This document shows positions 42,823-51,709 of a stretch of DNA of 64,000 nt, piece after piece; the first letter of the stretch is position 1; each line of letters begins with the position of its first letter. This DNA comes from JACVRW01 sp963728155. GTDB taxonomy: Bacteria; Actinomycetota; Thermoleophilia; Solirubrobacterales; Thermoleophilaceae. Made by a program: the position numbers and the translations under genes. The stretch is taken from positions 868,001 to 932,000 of the forward strand of contig CAVSJF010000007.1 in NCBI GenBank assembly GCA_963728155.1. The letters are read 5' to 3'. Under the pieces are notes generated by a model, which had not been told where the DNA came from, searched no databases, and saw only the letters and a list, made by a program, of their open reading frames with translations.

Positions 42823-44469
42823 ATGACGGCGGACGCTGCGGGCGCAGGCAGGTCGGGCAGCGCTCCGATCACGCTCGCCGCCATGACCGTCGCGGCGAGC
42901 ATGATCCTGGTCGATCAGACCGCCGTGCCGCTGGCCACCGCCCCCGCGATCTCCGACCTGGGCGGCGAGGTGGCCCAGGGCCAGTGGATCCTCACCGCGA
43001 ACATCCTCCCGCTGGCCGCGCTGCTGGTGTTCGGCGGCCGCCTCGGCGACCTGCTGGGGCTGCGACGCGTGTTCTTGGCCGGGGCCGTGATCTTCATGGT
43101 CGGCACGGCCGGGGCCGGCGGGGCGCAGGACATGGTCTGGATGATCGTCGCGCGCGCCGTGCAGGGCACGGGGGCGGCGCTCATGATGCCCACCGGGGTG
43201 GCGATCACCAGCGCCGTGTACCCCAAGGAACGGCGCGGCACCGCCCTGGGGATCCTGGCCGGCGGCTCGGCGTTCTTCGCCGCGCTCGGGCCGGTGCTCG
43301 GCGGTTTGCTGACCAGCATCGACTGGCGCCTCGTGTTCCTGATCAACGTTCCGCTGGCGCTGGTCGCAATCATCCTCACCCTCTTGTTCACCCCGGCGCT
43401 GGGGCCTGCGCCCGGCGAGCGGCCGCGCATCGACTACCTGGGTACCGCCGTCTTCGGCCTGGGTATCGCAGCGCTCGTGTTCGGCCTGAGTGAGGGCCAG
43501 TCCGACGGCTGGGGCGCGCCCGAGACCGTTCTGCCGCTGGTGGCTTCGGTGGTGCTGCTGGCCGCCTTCGTGTTGATCGAGTTCCGGGTGAAGGCCCCGC
43601 TGATCGAGTTCCGCCTCTTTCGCAACGCCAACTTCCTCGCGGCCAACATCAGTCAGCTCCTGGCCGGCGCGATCGAGCTGGGCCTGGGGTTCCTGCTGCC
43701 GTTCTACCTGCTGCTCGTGATCGGGGTCAGCCCCGCCGCGGCGGGCGTCGCGTTGCTGCCCGCCTCGATCCCGATCATCCTCGCCGGCCCACTGGCGGGA
43801 CGCGTGTTCGACCGCAGGGGCGGGCGGCTGCCGCTGGTGGCCGGCTTCCTGATCCTGGCGGCCTCTGGGGCGGCTCTCGCCGTGGGCGTGAGCGATCAGA
43901 CGGTGGCCGCGCTCATACCGGGCCTGGTGCTCCAGGGCCTGGGTCTGGGCGTGGTACTCACGGTCAACGACCCGACCGGCCTGGGCGCGGTGCCGCCGAA
44001 GGATCAGGGCGAGGCGGCCGGCCTGATCAACACCAGCGAGCAACTGGGCGGGGCAGTGGGCATCGCGGCGCTCACCGCGCTCGAGGTCGGGGCCGCGGAG
44101 AGCATCACCGAGTCGCGCCTCGCGGACCGCGGGATCAACGTGACCGAGAAGGAGATCGACCAATTCAAGGAGTACATCCTGCAGGCCGAGCAGGCCGGCC
44201 GCAACCAGACCAGCGTCGACTCGCGCGTGGTGCGCGTGGCCATCGAGGACAACGTTCTGGCCCACGTCGACTCCTTCGAGATCACCTTTATCGCCAGCGC
44301 GGGGATCGCCCTGCTGGGGGCGCTGGCGTGCTTGATCCTGGTCCGGCGCGAGAACCGCTACTACGTGGGGCCGGTGTTCGGCCGGCGCTCGCGCTGGACC
44401 TACGCGAGCGCCGGGGTCACGCCGGGTATCACCCGCCGGCCTCCTGCGGATGAGGACCCCCCGGAGTAG
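42823..44469 (+). CDS. MFS transporter, DHA2 (14-helix) drug:H+ antiporter family
   Basis: 548 residues from ATG 42823. Fourteen hydrophobic helices fit the EmrB/QacA group. Motif A-like GGRLGDLLGLRRVFLAG follows helix 2, and helix 5 has motif C-like LGPVLGGLLTSIDWRLVFLI. The segment ~425-475 is a large polar extension (ESRLADRGINVTEKEIDQFK) between helices 13 and 14. Probable role: proton-driven export of lipophilic compounds. The start is close to the divergent TMEM175 gene. The 3' end overlaps a relic of another transporter on the opposite strand. Confidence 0.92.
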   Translation: MTADAAGAGRSGSAPITLAAMTVAASMILVDQTAVPLATAPAISDLGGEVAQGQWILTANILPLAALLVFGGRLGDLLGLRRVFLAGAVIFMVGTAGAGGAQDMVWMIVARAVQGTGAALMMPTGVAITSAVYPKERRGTALGILAGGSAFFAALGPVLGGLLTSIDWRLVFLINVPLALVAIILTLLFTPALGPAPGERPRIDYLGTAVFGLGIAALVFGLSEGQSDGWGAPETVLPLVASVVLLAAFVLIEFRVKAPLIEFRLFRNANFLAANISQLLAGAIELGLGFLLPFYLLLVIGVSPAAAGVALLPASIPIILAGPLAGRVFDRRGGRLPLVAGFLILAASGAALAVGVSDQTVAALIPGLVLQGLGLGVVLTVNDPTGLGAVPPKDQGEAAGLINTSEQLGGAVGIAALTALEVGAAESITESRLADRGINVTEKEIDQFKEYILQAEQAGRNQTSVDSRVVRVAIEDNVLAHVDSFEITFIASAGIALLGALACLILVRRENRYYVGPVFGRRSRWTYASAGVTPGITRRPPADEDPPE

Positions 44470-44612
44470 GCGGGCGCACCAGCCAGGCGACGCACGCGCC
44501 GCCGATCAAGGCCAGCGGTGACGCCCAGGAACGCGACCGAGTAGCCGCGGCTCGCGGCGTCGCCGGCGATCTCGAGATAATCCAACAGCCGGCTGTCGTA
44601 GTCGCTGGCCCG
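44429..44612 (-). pseudogene. C-terminal relic of an MFS transporter
   Basis: On the minus strand SDYDSRLLDYLEIAGDAASR and GYSVAFLGVT are followed, after a frame change, by ALIGGACVAWLVRPPTPG and a stop at 44431-44429. This is the usual last helix and tail of a 14-helix exporter. Upstream of about 44612 the frame meets a TAG and similarity stops, so the first ~90% of the gene is gone. It faces the intact DHA2 gene and overlaps its last 41 nt. Confidence 0.55.
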
Positions 44613-44942
44613 CTACATCGGGTGCCGAAATGCGCCGGTCAGGTTGCGTAAAGAGGGGTTCTCGAGAGAAGAAAACCCCTGCTATATGTGGTTTCCATTG
44701 CGTAACGCGCCTGATCTGAGGCGCGGCCCGCGGACCGGAGCGCGCTTGATCGGATCCGAGTCAGATCCTCCCTGGGCGGTCCCGCCCGGGCCCCGGTCCC
44801 CGATGGGTCGGCCGACGACCTAGTCCAAATTTCGCACGGCCTATTGGCACATTTCCTGTGCAGTTAGGGAATGATCTGCGGGTCTCGGCGACTCAACGCC
44901 GGGCGGGCAGCTACCAGGGAGGCTGTTGGGGTCATTTTGAGG
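44613..44942. other. Gene-free region with hairpins and repeats upstream of the repeat protein
   Basis: 330 bp without a convincing gene and with lower GC than its surroundings. It holds a direct repeat TTGCGTAA (44644-44651, 44698-44705), a stem AGGGGTT/AACCCCT (44654-44660 with 44674-44680), a GC-rich hairpin around 44769-44788, and a perfect 5-bp inverted repeat GCACA-N5-TGTGC (44847-44861) close to the start of the next gene. A TTGGCA (44845-44850) overlaps the last repeat. This is a likely promoter/operator region for the envelope gene pair. Confidence 0.4.
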
Positions 44943-46741
44943 ATGGGTAGGCACAGGAGAGGTTTCGGTCCGTGGACGGCTGCTGCGCTGCTGCTGCTGG
45001 TCGCCGCCTTCGTGCTGGTTGTTCTGATCCCGGCCGCCGCCTCCGCCCAGACGGCACTTCCCGACGCCCCCGTGGCTACGGATCCAGCCCCCGCCCGAGC
45101 CGGCCCCGGTGGACCCGGTGCCGGTGGACCCCGTACCGGTTGATCCGGCGCCGGTTGACCAGGCTCCGGTGGAGCTGCCGGCCCGGTTGACCCGGCCCCG
45201 GTGGAGCTGCCCCGGTGGATCCGGCCCCGGTGGATCCGCCGCTCCGGTCGACCTGCCCCCGGTGGATCCGGCTCCGGTGGAGCTGCCCCCGGTTGACCGG
45301 CTCCGGTGGATCCGGCTCCGGTGGAGCTGCCCCCGGTTGACCCGGCCCCGGTGGATCCGGCTCCGGTGGATCCGGCTCCGGTGGAGCTGCCCCCGGTTGA
45401 CCAGGCCCCGGTGGATCCGGCTCCGGTGGATCCCGCCCCGGTTGATCCGGCTCCGGTGGACCCGGCTCCCGGTGGATCCGGCTCCGGTGGATCCGGCCCC
45501 GGTGGATCCGGCTCCGGTGGATCCGGCTCCCGGTGGAGCTGCCCCCGGTTGACCCGGCTCCCGGTGGATCCGGCTCCGGTGGATCCGGCTCCGGTGGATC
45601 CGGCTCCGGTCGAGCTGCCCCCGGTTGACCAGGCCCCGGTGGATCCGGCTCCGGTGGACTGCCCCCGGTGGATCCGGCCCCGGTGGATCCGGCTCCGGTG
45701 GAGTCCGGTTGCCCCCGGTCGACCAGGCTCCGGTGGACCGGCCCCCGGTGGATCCGGCCCCGGTGGATCCGGCCCCGGTGGATCCGGCCCCGGTTGATCC
45801 GGCCCCGGTGGATCCGGCTCCGGTGGAGCTGCCCCCGGTGGACCGGCCCCGGTGGATCCGGCTCCGGTCGGATCCGCCCCGGTTGACCGGCCCCGGTGGA
45901 TCCGGCTCCGGTGGAGCTGCCCCCGGTCGACCCGGCCCCGGTCGACCCCGCTCCGGCTCCCGTGGATCCGGCCCCGGTCACACCGCCGCCGGTCGAGCCA
46001 CCTGTTGCCGAGCCGGAGCCTCTCCCGGTCCCGGCCGATCCGGCACCGTCTCCTCAGCCCAGCCTTCCCGTCCCGGAGGCCACTCCGGCCACTCCGGTCC
46101 TGGACGAGCCCAAGGTCAATCCCCCAGCCGTGGCGGCGGAGACAAAGTCGGATCCGACCCCGGTTCGCGCTGAGAGCGAAGCCTTCGTCCCACAAGTCGA
46201 GTCGGCCGGCCAGGTGCCCGTCTCGACATCCGGAGCGCCTTTCGCAAGTGCGCCCGCCTCGGCGGATCGGCCCGGCGGCGCCGACACGCCTGCTGCCGCC
46301 ACACGCAGGGATCAGCTGCCCGCCGCCTTCGCGCCTCTCTCGCATGCGTTCCTGCCGATCGGGGCCCAGCTCTCACCGTCGCTCCGTAACGCCCTCCTCG
46401 GGCGCCTCGCCCTGATGGACCGCACAGGATTCGGCATCGTCTTGGCCCCCGGGGACCCCACCGCGGCCCTCATTCGGCCCCAGGTGGGCTCAGGTGCTCC
46501 GCTTCCCGCGGAAGCTGACGCCAGCAGCTCCGCCGACCCGCCCGGCTCCTTGAACTTGAGCGGAGGAGCCCCCGGTGGCGCCTCCGCAGCCGCAAGCTCC
46601 GCCCCCGGCGGAGCCGCCGCGGCGGTCTTCGTGACACTCCTGCTCGTCGGCTTTGCAGCGCTTTGCTTGGGCAAGCTCGCCCCCGCGCTGAATCGCTGCC
46701 AGGGCGAGCCCTTCATCGCAATTCTCGAGCGGCCCGGCTGA
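44943..46741 (+). CDS. Cell-envelope protein with Pro-Val-Asp repeat tract and C-terminal membrane anchor, many frameshifts
   Basis: Start at ATG 44943 gives a basic N-terminus and hydrophobic signal segment (WTAAALLLLVAAFVLVVLI, ending ASAQ). The frame then meets a tract (about 45090-45990) coding for PVDPA, PVELP and PVDQA pentapeptides. Within it the repeat coding jumps among all three frames at least eight times. From 45896 one frame (PAPVELPPVDPAPVDPAPAP onward) runs to the stop through a Pro/Ala region and a membrane helix (AVFVTLLLVGFAALCLGKL), ending in LERPG. Probably a wall-spanning, Pro-rich stalk anchored in the membrane. The next gene begins 71 bp downstream. Confidence 0.65.
45090..45990 (+). 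repeat. Tandem 15-bp repeats coding Pro-Val-Asp-Pro-Ala
   Basis: Dozens of near-identical 15-bp units of the form CCGGTGGATCCGGCT, with variants CCGGTGGAGCTGCCC and CCGGTTGACCAGGCC. GGATCC recurs many times. No unit sequence separates the repeats, so it is not a CRISPR array. All six frames are open across much of it, which produces long artefactual antisense frames. Loss of frame between blocks reflects single-base indels or slippage. Confidence 0.9.
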
Positions 46742-46812
46742 CGCAGCCGCCAGCCGAAGGATCGGACGCTGCCCGCGTCCGAAATCGCTGTTGACTCGAG
46801 AAGGAAGTCTCC

Positions 46813-48420
46813 ATGAAGGTCGAAAAGCGACCAGGGCCCTCGCGAAGGGGGCTGATGATGATTCTGGCGGTGGGGTTCGTGCTCTGCCTGCCCGCCGCGT
46901 CCGCGGCGGCGCAGCGCCCCGACACCGGCACCACGCTGGCTCAGGGCGCGGGGTACGCCCTCGCGGACGGCTCTGTCAAGGTCCGTTCGCTTCAACGGCG
47001 CCTGCAGACGCTTGGTGAGCGGCCAGGGCCCGCGGACGGGCGTTTTGGCCCTCGTACCGAGGCGGCTGTCACGCGCCTGCAGACACGTGCCGGGATTTCC
47101 GCCGACGGCATCGTGGGCCGAGAGACCAGCGCTGCGCTGCGTCGCACCCGGCCCCGTGCCCTGCGACAGGGCTCCGGCTTCAACGCGGCGAACGGCTCGA
47201 ACCGGGTGCGCCGCCTCCAGCGCCAGCTGCGCCGGCGCGGACACTCGCCTGGGCCGGTCGACGGAAGGTTCGGACCGCGCACGGAGGCGGCGGTGCAAAG
47301 GCTTCAGGCCGCGCAAGGGCTTCCCACGAACGGCGTGGCCGGGGTAAGGACGCTGGCGGCGCTCGACGGTTCCTCGCAGGCTGGACAGGCATCGCAGGTC
47401 GCGCCCGCTTCAGAGCCGGACCGGTCGTCGCCCGGCGAAGCGCGGCCGACGCAACCTGCCCCGGAACCTCGGAAAGCGCGCGTGGTGACCGTCGACGACG
47501 GCGTCCTGCCGGACGTTCCGGTCGTGGCCGCGCTCATCCTGCTCGCCCTCGCTGCACTCGGTCTGGTGGCGTGGCGACTGTGGTCGAAGTACGACGTCAG
47601 GGTGACCCGAACCGAGAACCCGCTGCCAGTGGCCGGCCACAGCGAGAACGATCGCATCGACCTCTCCGAGGTCAGCACGCCGCTCCAGTCTCAGTGGGAG
47701 GCATCGGAGCCGGAGCAGAACGGGTCGGCGGTTGGGGCCGGCACAGCCGTGCTCGGATATGTGTGTGTGCCGAGCAGCGAAGCGGAGGGCGAGGCCGATA
47801 TCGAGAGTCAGGTCGTCGAAATCGAGGCCAAGTGCAACAGACTCGGCCTTCAGCTGACGGATGTCATACGGGACGTCGACACGCCGACGGGGTCGAGCGT
47901 CGAGCGACCCGGCCTGGCGTACGCAGTCGAACGGCTGCGGGCGGGTGATGCACGTGCGCTCGTGGCCGCGGAGCTCGTGCGCCTCGGGCGCTCCTCAACC
48001 GACCTGAGCGAGGTGCTCGGGTGGCTCGAGGAAGCCGAGGTCCGGGTGATCGTGGTCGAGCCGGACCTCGACTCCTTCACCGAGTCCGGTCGCGTCGCGC
48101 TTCAGGCCCTGAAGGCCGTGGGCGATTGGGAGCGGCGCCGACTCAAGGAACGCACTCGCAAGGGAATGGAGGCGGCGCGCGAGCGCGGTGAGGCGATCAG
48201 CCGACCCGCTGTGAAGGACATCCCTGAGCTGCGGGAGCACATCCTCGAGATGCATGAGCGCGGCATGACCCTGCAGGAGATCGCGGACCGACTGAACGAG
48301 GAGGGTGTACCAACCGTGCGCGGCGGGAGGAAGTGGCGTCCCTCGAGCGTGCAGGGAACGGTCGGATACGAGCGACGGCGGCCCGAGAGGAGCCTGGTCA
48401 ACCTTCAGCACGAGACCTAG
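46813..48420 (+). CDS. Signal peptide, two peptidoglycan-binding domains, TM helix and degenerate serine-recombinase domain
   Basis: 535 residues. Signal segment 1-33; PG_binding_1 domains at ~53-112 and ~124-186 (RRLQRQLRRRGHSPGPVDGR, FGPRTEAAVQRL); linker; TM helix 235-256; then a resolvase-like domain (~313-445) and Recombinase-type HTH region (~470-520: GMTLQEIADRLNEEGVPTVR, GGRKWRPSSVQ). By topology the wall domains are outside and the recombinase part inside. The usual YxRVS is YVCVP (Cys318, Pro320), and the DRLSR stretch is VRLGR (Val389), so catalytic Arg8, Ser10 and Asp67 equivalents are lost. I infer a wall-sensing transmembrane DNA-binding protein. Start is ATG 46813, with SD AGAAGGAAG. 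Confidence 0.85.
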   Translation: MKVEKRPGPSRRGLMMILAVGFVLCLPAASAAAQRPDTGTTLAQGAGYALADGSVKVRSLQRRLQTLGERPGPADGRFGPRTEAAVTRLQTRAGISADGIVGRETSAALRRTRPRALRQGSGFNAANGSNRVRRLQRQLRRRGHSPGPVDGRFGPRTEAAVQRLQAAQGLPTNGVAGVRTLAALDGSSQAGQASQVAPASEPDRSSPGEARPTQPAPEPRKARVVTVDDGVLPDVPVVAALILLALAALGLVAWRLWSKYDVRVTRTENPLPVAGHSENDRIDLSEVSTPLQSQWEASEPEQNGSAVGAGTAVLGYVCVPSSEAEGEADIESQVVEIEAKCNRLGLQLTDVIRDVDTPTGSSVERPGLAYAVERLRAGDARALVAAELVRLGRSSTDLSEVLGWLEEAEVRVIVVEPDLDSFTESGRVALQALKAVGDWERRRLKERTRKGMEAARERGEAISRPAVKDIPELREHILEMHERGMTLQEIADRLNEEGVPTVRGGRKWRPSSVQGTVGYERRRPERSLVNLQHET

Positions 48421-49603
48421 AGAACAAGGCCTCCGCCGCTCGGCGACCGCTCCTGATCGCTCCCTCCATGAGCGCCGCGTACGGGCCGCCCAGGTGCTCG
48501 CCCGCGAAGGCCAGCGGTCCGATCGGGCGTGCAGCCAGATCGGCGAGGGATACGGGCGGCGAGGTCGAGTAGGCACCGCGGACCCAGGGATCGTCGTCCC
48601 AGGTCGACACCATCGCGTCCGCTCGGTCGAGGTCGAGCTCGGGGCGCAGGGCGGCGAGCGAGTCGAGCCAGCGCTTCGGCCCCTCGGCCGTCTCGAGGCG
48701 CTCGAGCGCGCCGGGGGAGCCGGCGAAGCAGCTGACCACGGCTTGCGCAGTGTCGCCGGCACCGGTGGCCGTCCAGCTCCAGTAGCGCTCGGGCACCGAC
48801 ATCACAGCGCTGGGCGGAGCGGGCGTTTGCAGCGGGACGAACAGCTTGGCCGCATGGCCCATCCGAACGCCGGCCAAGTTCCGCGCCAGCTCGGCGGGGA
48901 GCCCGGGCTCGAACTCGATGGCGCCGAGGACGCTGGCCGGCACGGCGACCACGCAGGCCTCGGCCTCGAGCTCCTGGCCCGCCGCCGAGAGGCGCACACC
49001 GTGCGCGTTCCACGCGATCCGCTCGACCGGCGAGCTCAGCCGGATCGCCGCGCCCAGCTCCCCGGCCAGCGCCTTCGCCAGCCGGTCGTTGCCTCCCGCC
49101 ACGCTCGGGGCCGGCTCGGCGTCCACGTGAGCCAGGCCGCCCAGGTCCCGGGCGGCGACCAGGTCGGCCGAGTTGGCGCTCGAGATCTCGACCCGGGCCA
49201 GCAGCGCCTCGCGCGCGCCCTGCGGGATGTCGAGCCCTTCGAGAAACGACCGCGCGCCCATGTCGGAGTCGACGGTCGGGAGGGCTCCTTCGACCACGGC
49301 CGCGGCTGCGAACAGCGCTTCGGTGTCGGTCTCGGCGCCGCGCGGCTCGCGCTGGCCGTAGCGCATGCCCTTGTCCCAGTATCCAAGCCCATACTCGTCA
49401 GCTATCTCGCGCACCGCGGTGTTGCCGGGAAGCACGAACTCGGCGCCCATCTCCACGATCGCGCCGTTGTCGAGCTCGCGCGACCAGACGCGGCCGCCCA
49501 CCCGGTCGCGCGCCTCCAGCACCACCACCTCGGCGCCGGCGCGCGCCAGCTCGCGGGCGGCGGTCAGGCCGGCGAGTCCGGCACCGACGACCGCGACCCT
49601 CAC
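48398..49603 (-). CDS. Flavin monoamine oxidase family protein
   Basis: 401 residues from GTG 49603. VAVVGAGLAGLTAARELARA and GAEVVVLEARDRVGGRVWS form the FAD-binding Rossmann motif and the GG doublet. The C-terminal FAD motif is PLAFAGEHLGGPYAALMEGA, with IRSGRRAAEAL. Such enzymes oxidise primary, secondary or polyamines to aldehydes or imines. It starts in a GTGA overlap with the acyl-CoA synthetase stop, so it is the last gene of the minus-strand catabolic operon, and it converges on the recombinase-like gene with a 23-nt overlap. Confidence 0.88.
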   Translation of the reverse strand: MRVAVVGAGLAGLTAARELARAGAEVVVLEARDRVGGRVWSRELDNGAIVEMGAEFVLPGNTAVREIADEYGLGYWDKGMRYGQREPRGAETDTEALFAAAAVVEGALPTVDSDMGARSFLEGLDIPQGAREALLARVEISSANSADLVAARDLGGLAHVDAEPAPSVAGGNDRLAKALAGELGAAIRLSSPVERIAWNAHGVRLSAAGQELEAEACVVAVPASVLGAIEFEPGLPAELARNLAGVRMGHAAKLFVPLQTPAPPSAVMSVPERYWSWTATGAGDTAQAVVSCFAGSPGALERLETAEGPKRWLDSLAALRPELDLDRADAMVSTWDDDPWVRGAYSTSPPVSLADLAARPIGPLAFAGEHLGGPYAALMEGAIRSGRRAAEALFSRSRAEG

Positions 49604-51709
49604 GCGGCCACCGCGTCCACCGCCACCGCTCCCTGCTCGTGCACGAAGACGGGATTCAACTCGATGAACGAGAGATCCGCTTCGAGCAGCAGCCCTCCGA
49701 CTCCGGACGCGAGCTCGGCCGCCGCGCGCAGGTCCAGCGGCGTGCGCCCGCGCCCCCCGGTGAGCAGCGGGGCCCCGCGCAGCGAGCGCAGCGCGGCCTC
49801 CACCCGGTCGGCGCTGGCCGGCAGCGGCACCACGGCGGCGTCCTCGTGCAGCTCGGTCCAGATGCCGCCCAGGCCCACGGTCAGCGACGGAACCACGCCG
49901 TCGCGCCGGGCGGACACCAGCAGCTCGACCCCGGGCACCGCCATCCGCTCGACCAGCACGGCGGCTCCCTCGATGCCGATCTGGCGAAGGCGCCGGTGGG
50001 CCGCGCGCACGTCGTCGGCGCTGGCGAGATCGAGCACCAGCGCCCCGAGCTCGCTCTTGTGCAGCAGCGAGGGGGCCGAGAGCTTGAGGGCGAGCGGCGC
50101 GCCCAGCTCGTCGAGGGCGCGCGCGGCGTCGTCCTCGCTCACCGCCACGCGGCCTTCGACCACGGGCACGCCGGCGCCGCGCAGCAGCTGCTTGGCCTCG
50201 TGCTCGGAGAGGGGGCCAACGCTGCCGTTGGCCCTGCCGGCCTGGCCGGCCACCGCGGCCGATCTCGCGCAGCCGCGCGGGATCGCCCGGCTCGCGGCGC
50301 AGCACCGCGGCGCAGGCCAACCCGGTGCGCAGCCCGGAGATCGCCGGGATTCCCGCCGCGGCGAAGCGGGCCGCGGCGGCGTCGTCGAGCAGCTCGGGCA
50401 GGGTGGAGGCCACCATCAGCGGCACCGCGCCGGCCTCTGCCCCCGCGTGGATGCCCTCCCGCACCGCGCTCCATGACTCCTCGACCGCGCCGTGGATGCC
50501 GGCGGGCTGGTCGTACAGGACCATCATCTGGTCGACGCCGTCGTCGGCCGCCACGGTCGCGATCAGGTGGCTCAGCGTGTCGGCCTCGCCCCAGATCAGC
50601 GCCGTGTAGTCGAGCGGGTTGCCGACGGTGGCGGCGTCCGGCAGCAGCTCGCGCAGCCGCAGCGAGGTCGCCTCGCTCAAGGTGGCGAGCTCGAGGTCCA
50701 TGCGCTCGCACTCGTCGGCGGCCAGCGCAGAGTCGCCGCCCGAGCACGTGAGCACGGCAAGGCCGCCCCCTCCGGCGCGGCGTGATTGGGGTACAGCCTG
50801 CGCCTTGGCCAGCTCGAGCAGCTCGTGCGCATCCGCGGCCCAGGCGGCGCCGGCTTCCTCCACGAGCGCGCGAAACACACGCTGGTCGCCCGCCACCGCG
50901 CCGGTGTGCGCAGCGGCGGCCACCGAGCCCCTGGCCGACGTTCCCACCTTGAGCACCGTCACCCCGACTCCGTTCTCCGCGCAGCGCGCCAGCGCTTCAC
51001 AGAGGGCGGCGGCGTCGCCGTCGCCCTCTAGGTAGAGCGCGACCGATGTCACGCCGTCGTCGGTCGCGAGCTCGGCGACCCACTCGGCCGGGTCGACTCC
51101 CACCGAGTTGCCGCAGGACACGACGGTGTGCAGGCGCAGACCGCGCCGGGTGGCCAGCGCGTTGACCGCGAGGTTGCCGCTCTGTGAGACCAGCGCCACC
51201 GGCCCGGGCTCCAGCGGCAGCAAGGCGTCGCCCCAGAGCGCCGCCCGTTCGTGCAGCGCGACGATGCCGTTGCCGTTCGGTCCGCACACCGGCAGGTCGT
51301 GGCGCGCAGCCGCCGCTCGCAGCTCAGCCTCCAGTCCGGCGCCGGTCACGGCCTCTTCGACCGCCGCGGCGTTGCCCGCCACCGCGCCGGCCGCCATCTC
51401 GCCGAAGCCGGCCCCGAACACCACCGCCCCGCCGCAGCCCGCGGCCCCGGCCTCGTCCACCGCGGCGGGCACGCCGGCGGCGGGAATCGCCATCACCACG
51501 GCGTCGGGTGGGGAGGGGCACGCGGACAGGGACGGGAAACACGGGAACCCGTGGGCCTCCTCGCGCCGGGGGTTCACTCCCCAGACGTCACCCCGGTAGC
51601 CCAGCGTCTGCAGGTTGAGCAGGGTCTGCCCCGCGTACGAGCCGTGGCGATCCGTGGCGCCGACCACCGCGACCGTGCGCGGGTGAAGAAGCCGCTCTAA
51701 AGACCGCAC
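49600..51709 (-). CDS. ADP-forming acyl-CoA synthetase (acetate-CoA ligase family), fused subunits, one frameshift
   Basis: About 703 residues from GTG 51709. The CoA-binding half starts LLHPRTVAVVGATDRHGSYA; the succinyl-CoA-ligase-like flavodoxin domain follows (GPVALVSQSGNLAVNALATR; AHTGAVAGDQRVF, with the phospho-His). The frame changes near 50259-50260: removing one base gives EIAAVAGQAGRA and the ATP-grasp half (LSEHEAKQLLRGAGVPVVEG, LKLSAPSLLHKSELGALVLD). It interconverts acyl-CoA, ADP and phosphate with acid and ATP. It overlaps the acyl-CoA dehydrogenase stop by one base, so it may recover ATP from, or activate, the acid in the same pathway. Confidence 0.87.

Noticed and set aside
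44700..44930. A c-di-AMP or c-di-GMP riboswitch upstream of the envelope genes
   Set aside because: Hairpins are present, but I could not find the conserved core sequences of either class; a covariance-model search would be needed.
45090..45990. CRISPR-like repeat array
   Set aside because: Repeats are contiguous 15-bp coding units without spacers, and no cas genes are present.
44864..46345. Long antisense open frame (493 codons, Gly/Ser/Thr- and Pro/Asp-rich, collagen-like)
   Set aside because: The 15-bp repeats leave all frames open; the antisense frame lacks a signal peptide, recognised domain or ribosome site. The sense strand codes the PVDPA protein with signal peptide and membrane anchor.
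46813..48420. Annotation as an active site-specific recombinase or mobile element
   Set aside because: The catalytic Ser, one Arg and the Asp are replaced, the N-terminal half is an exported wall-binding module with a TM helix, and no attachment sites or cargo genes are seen.
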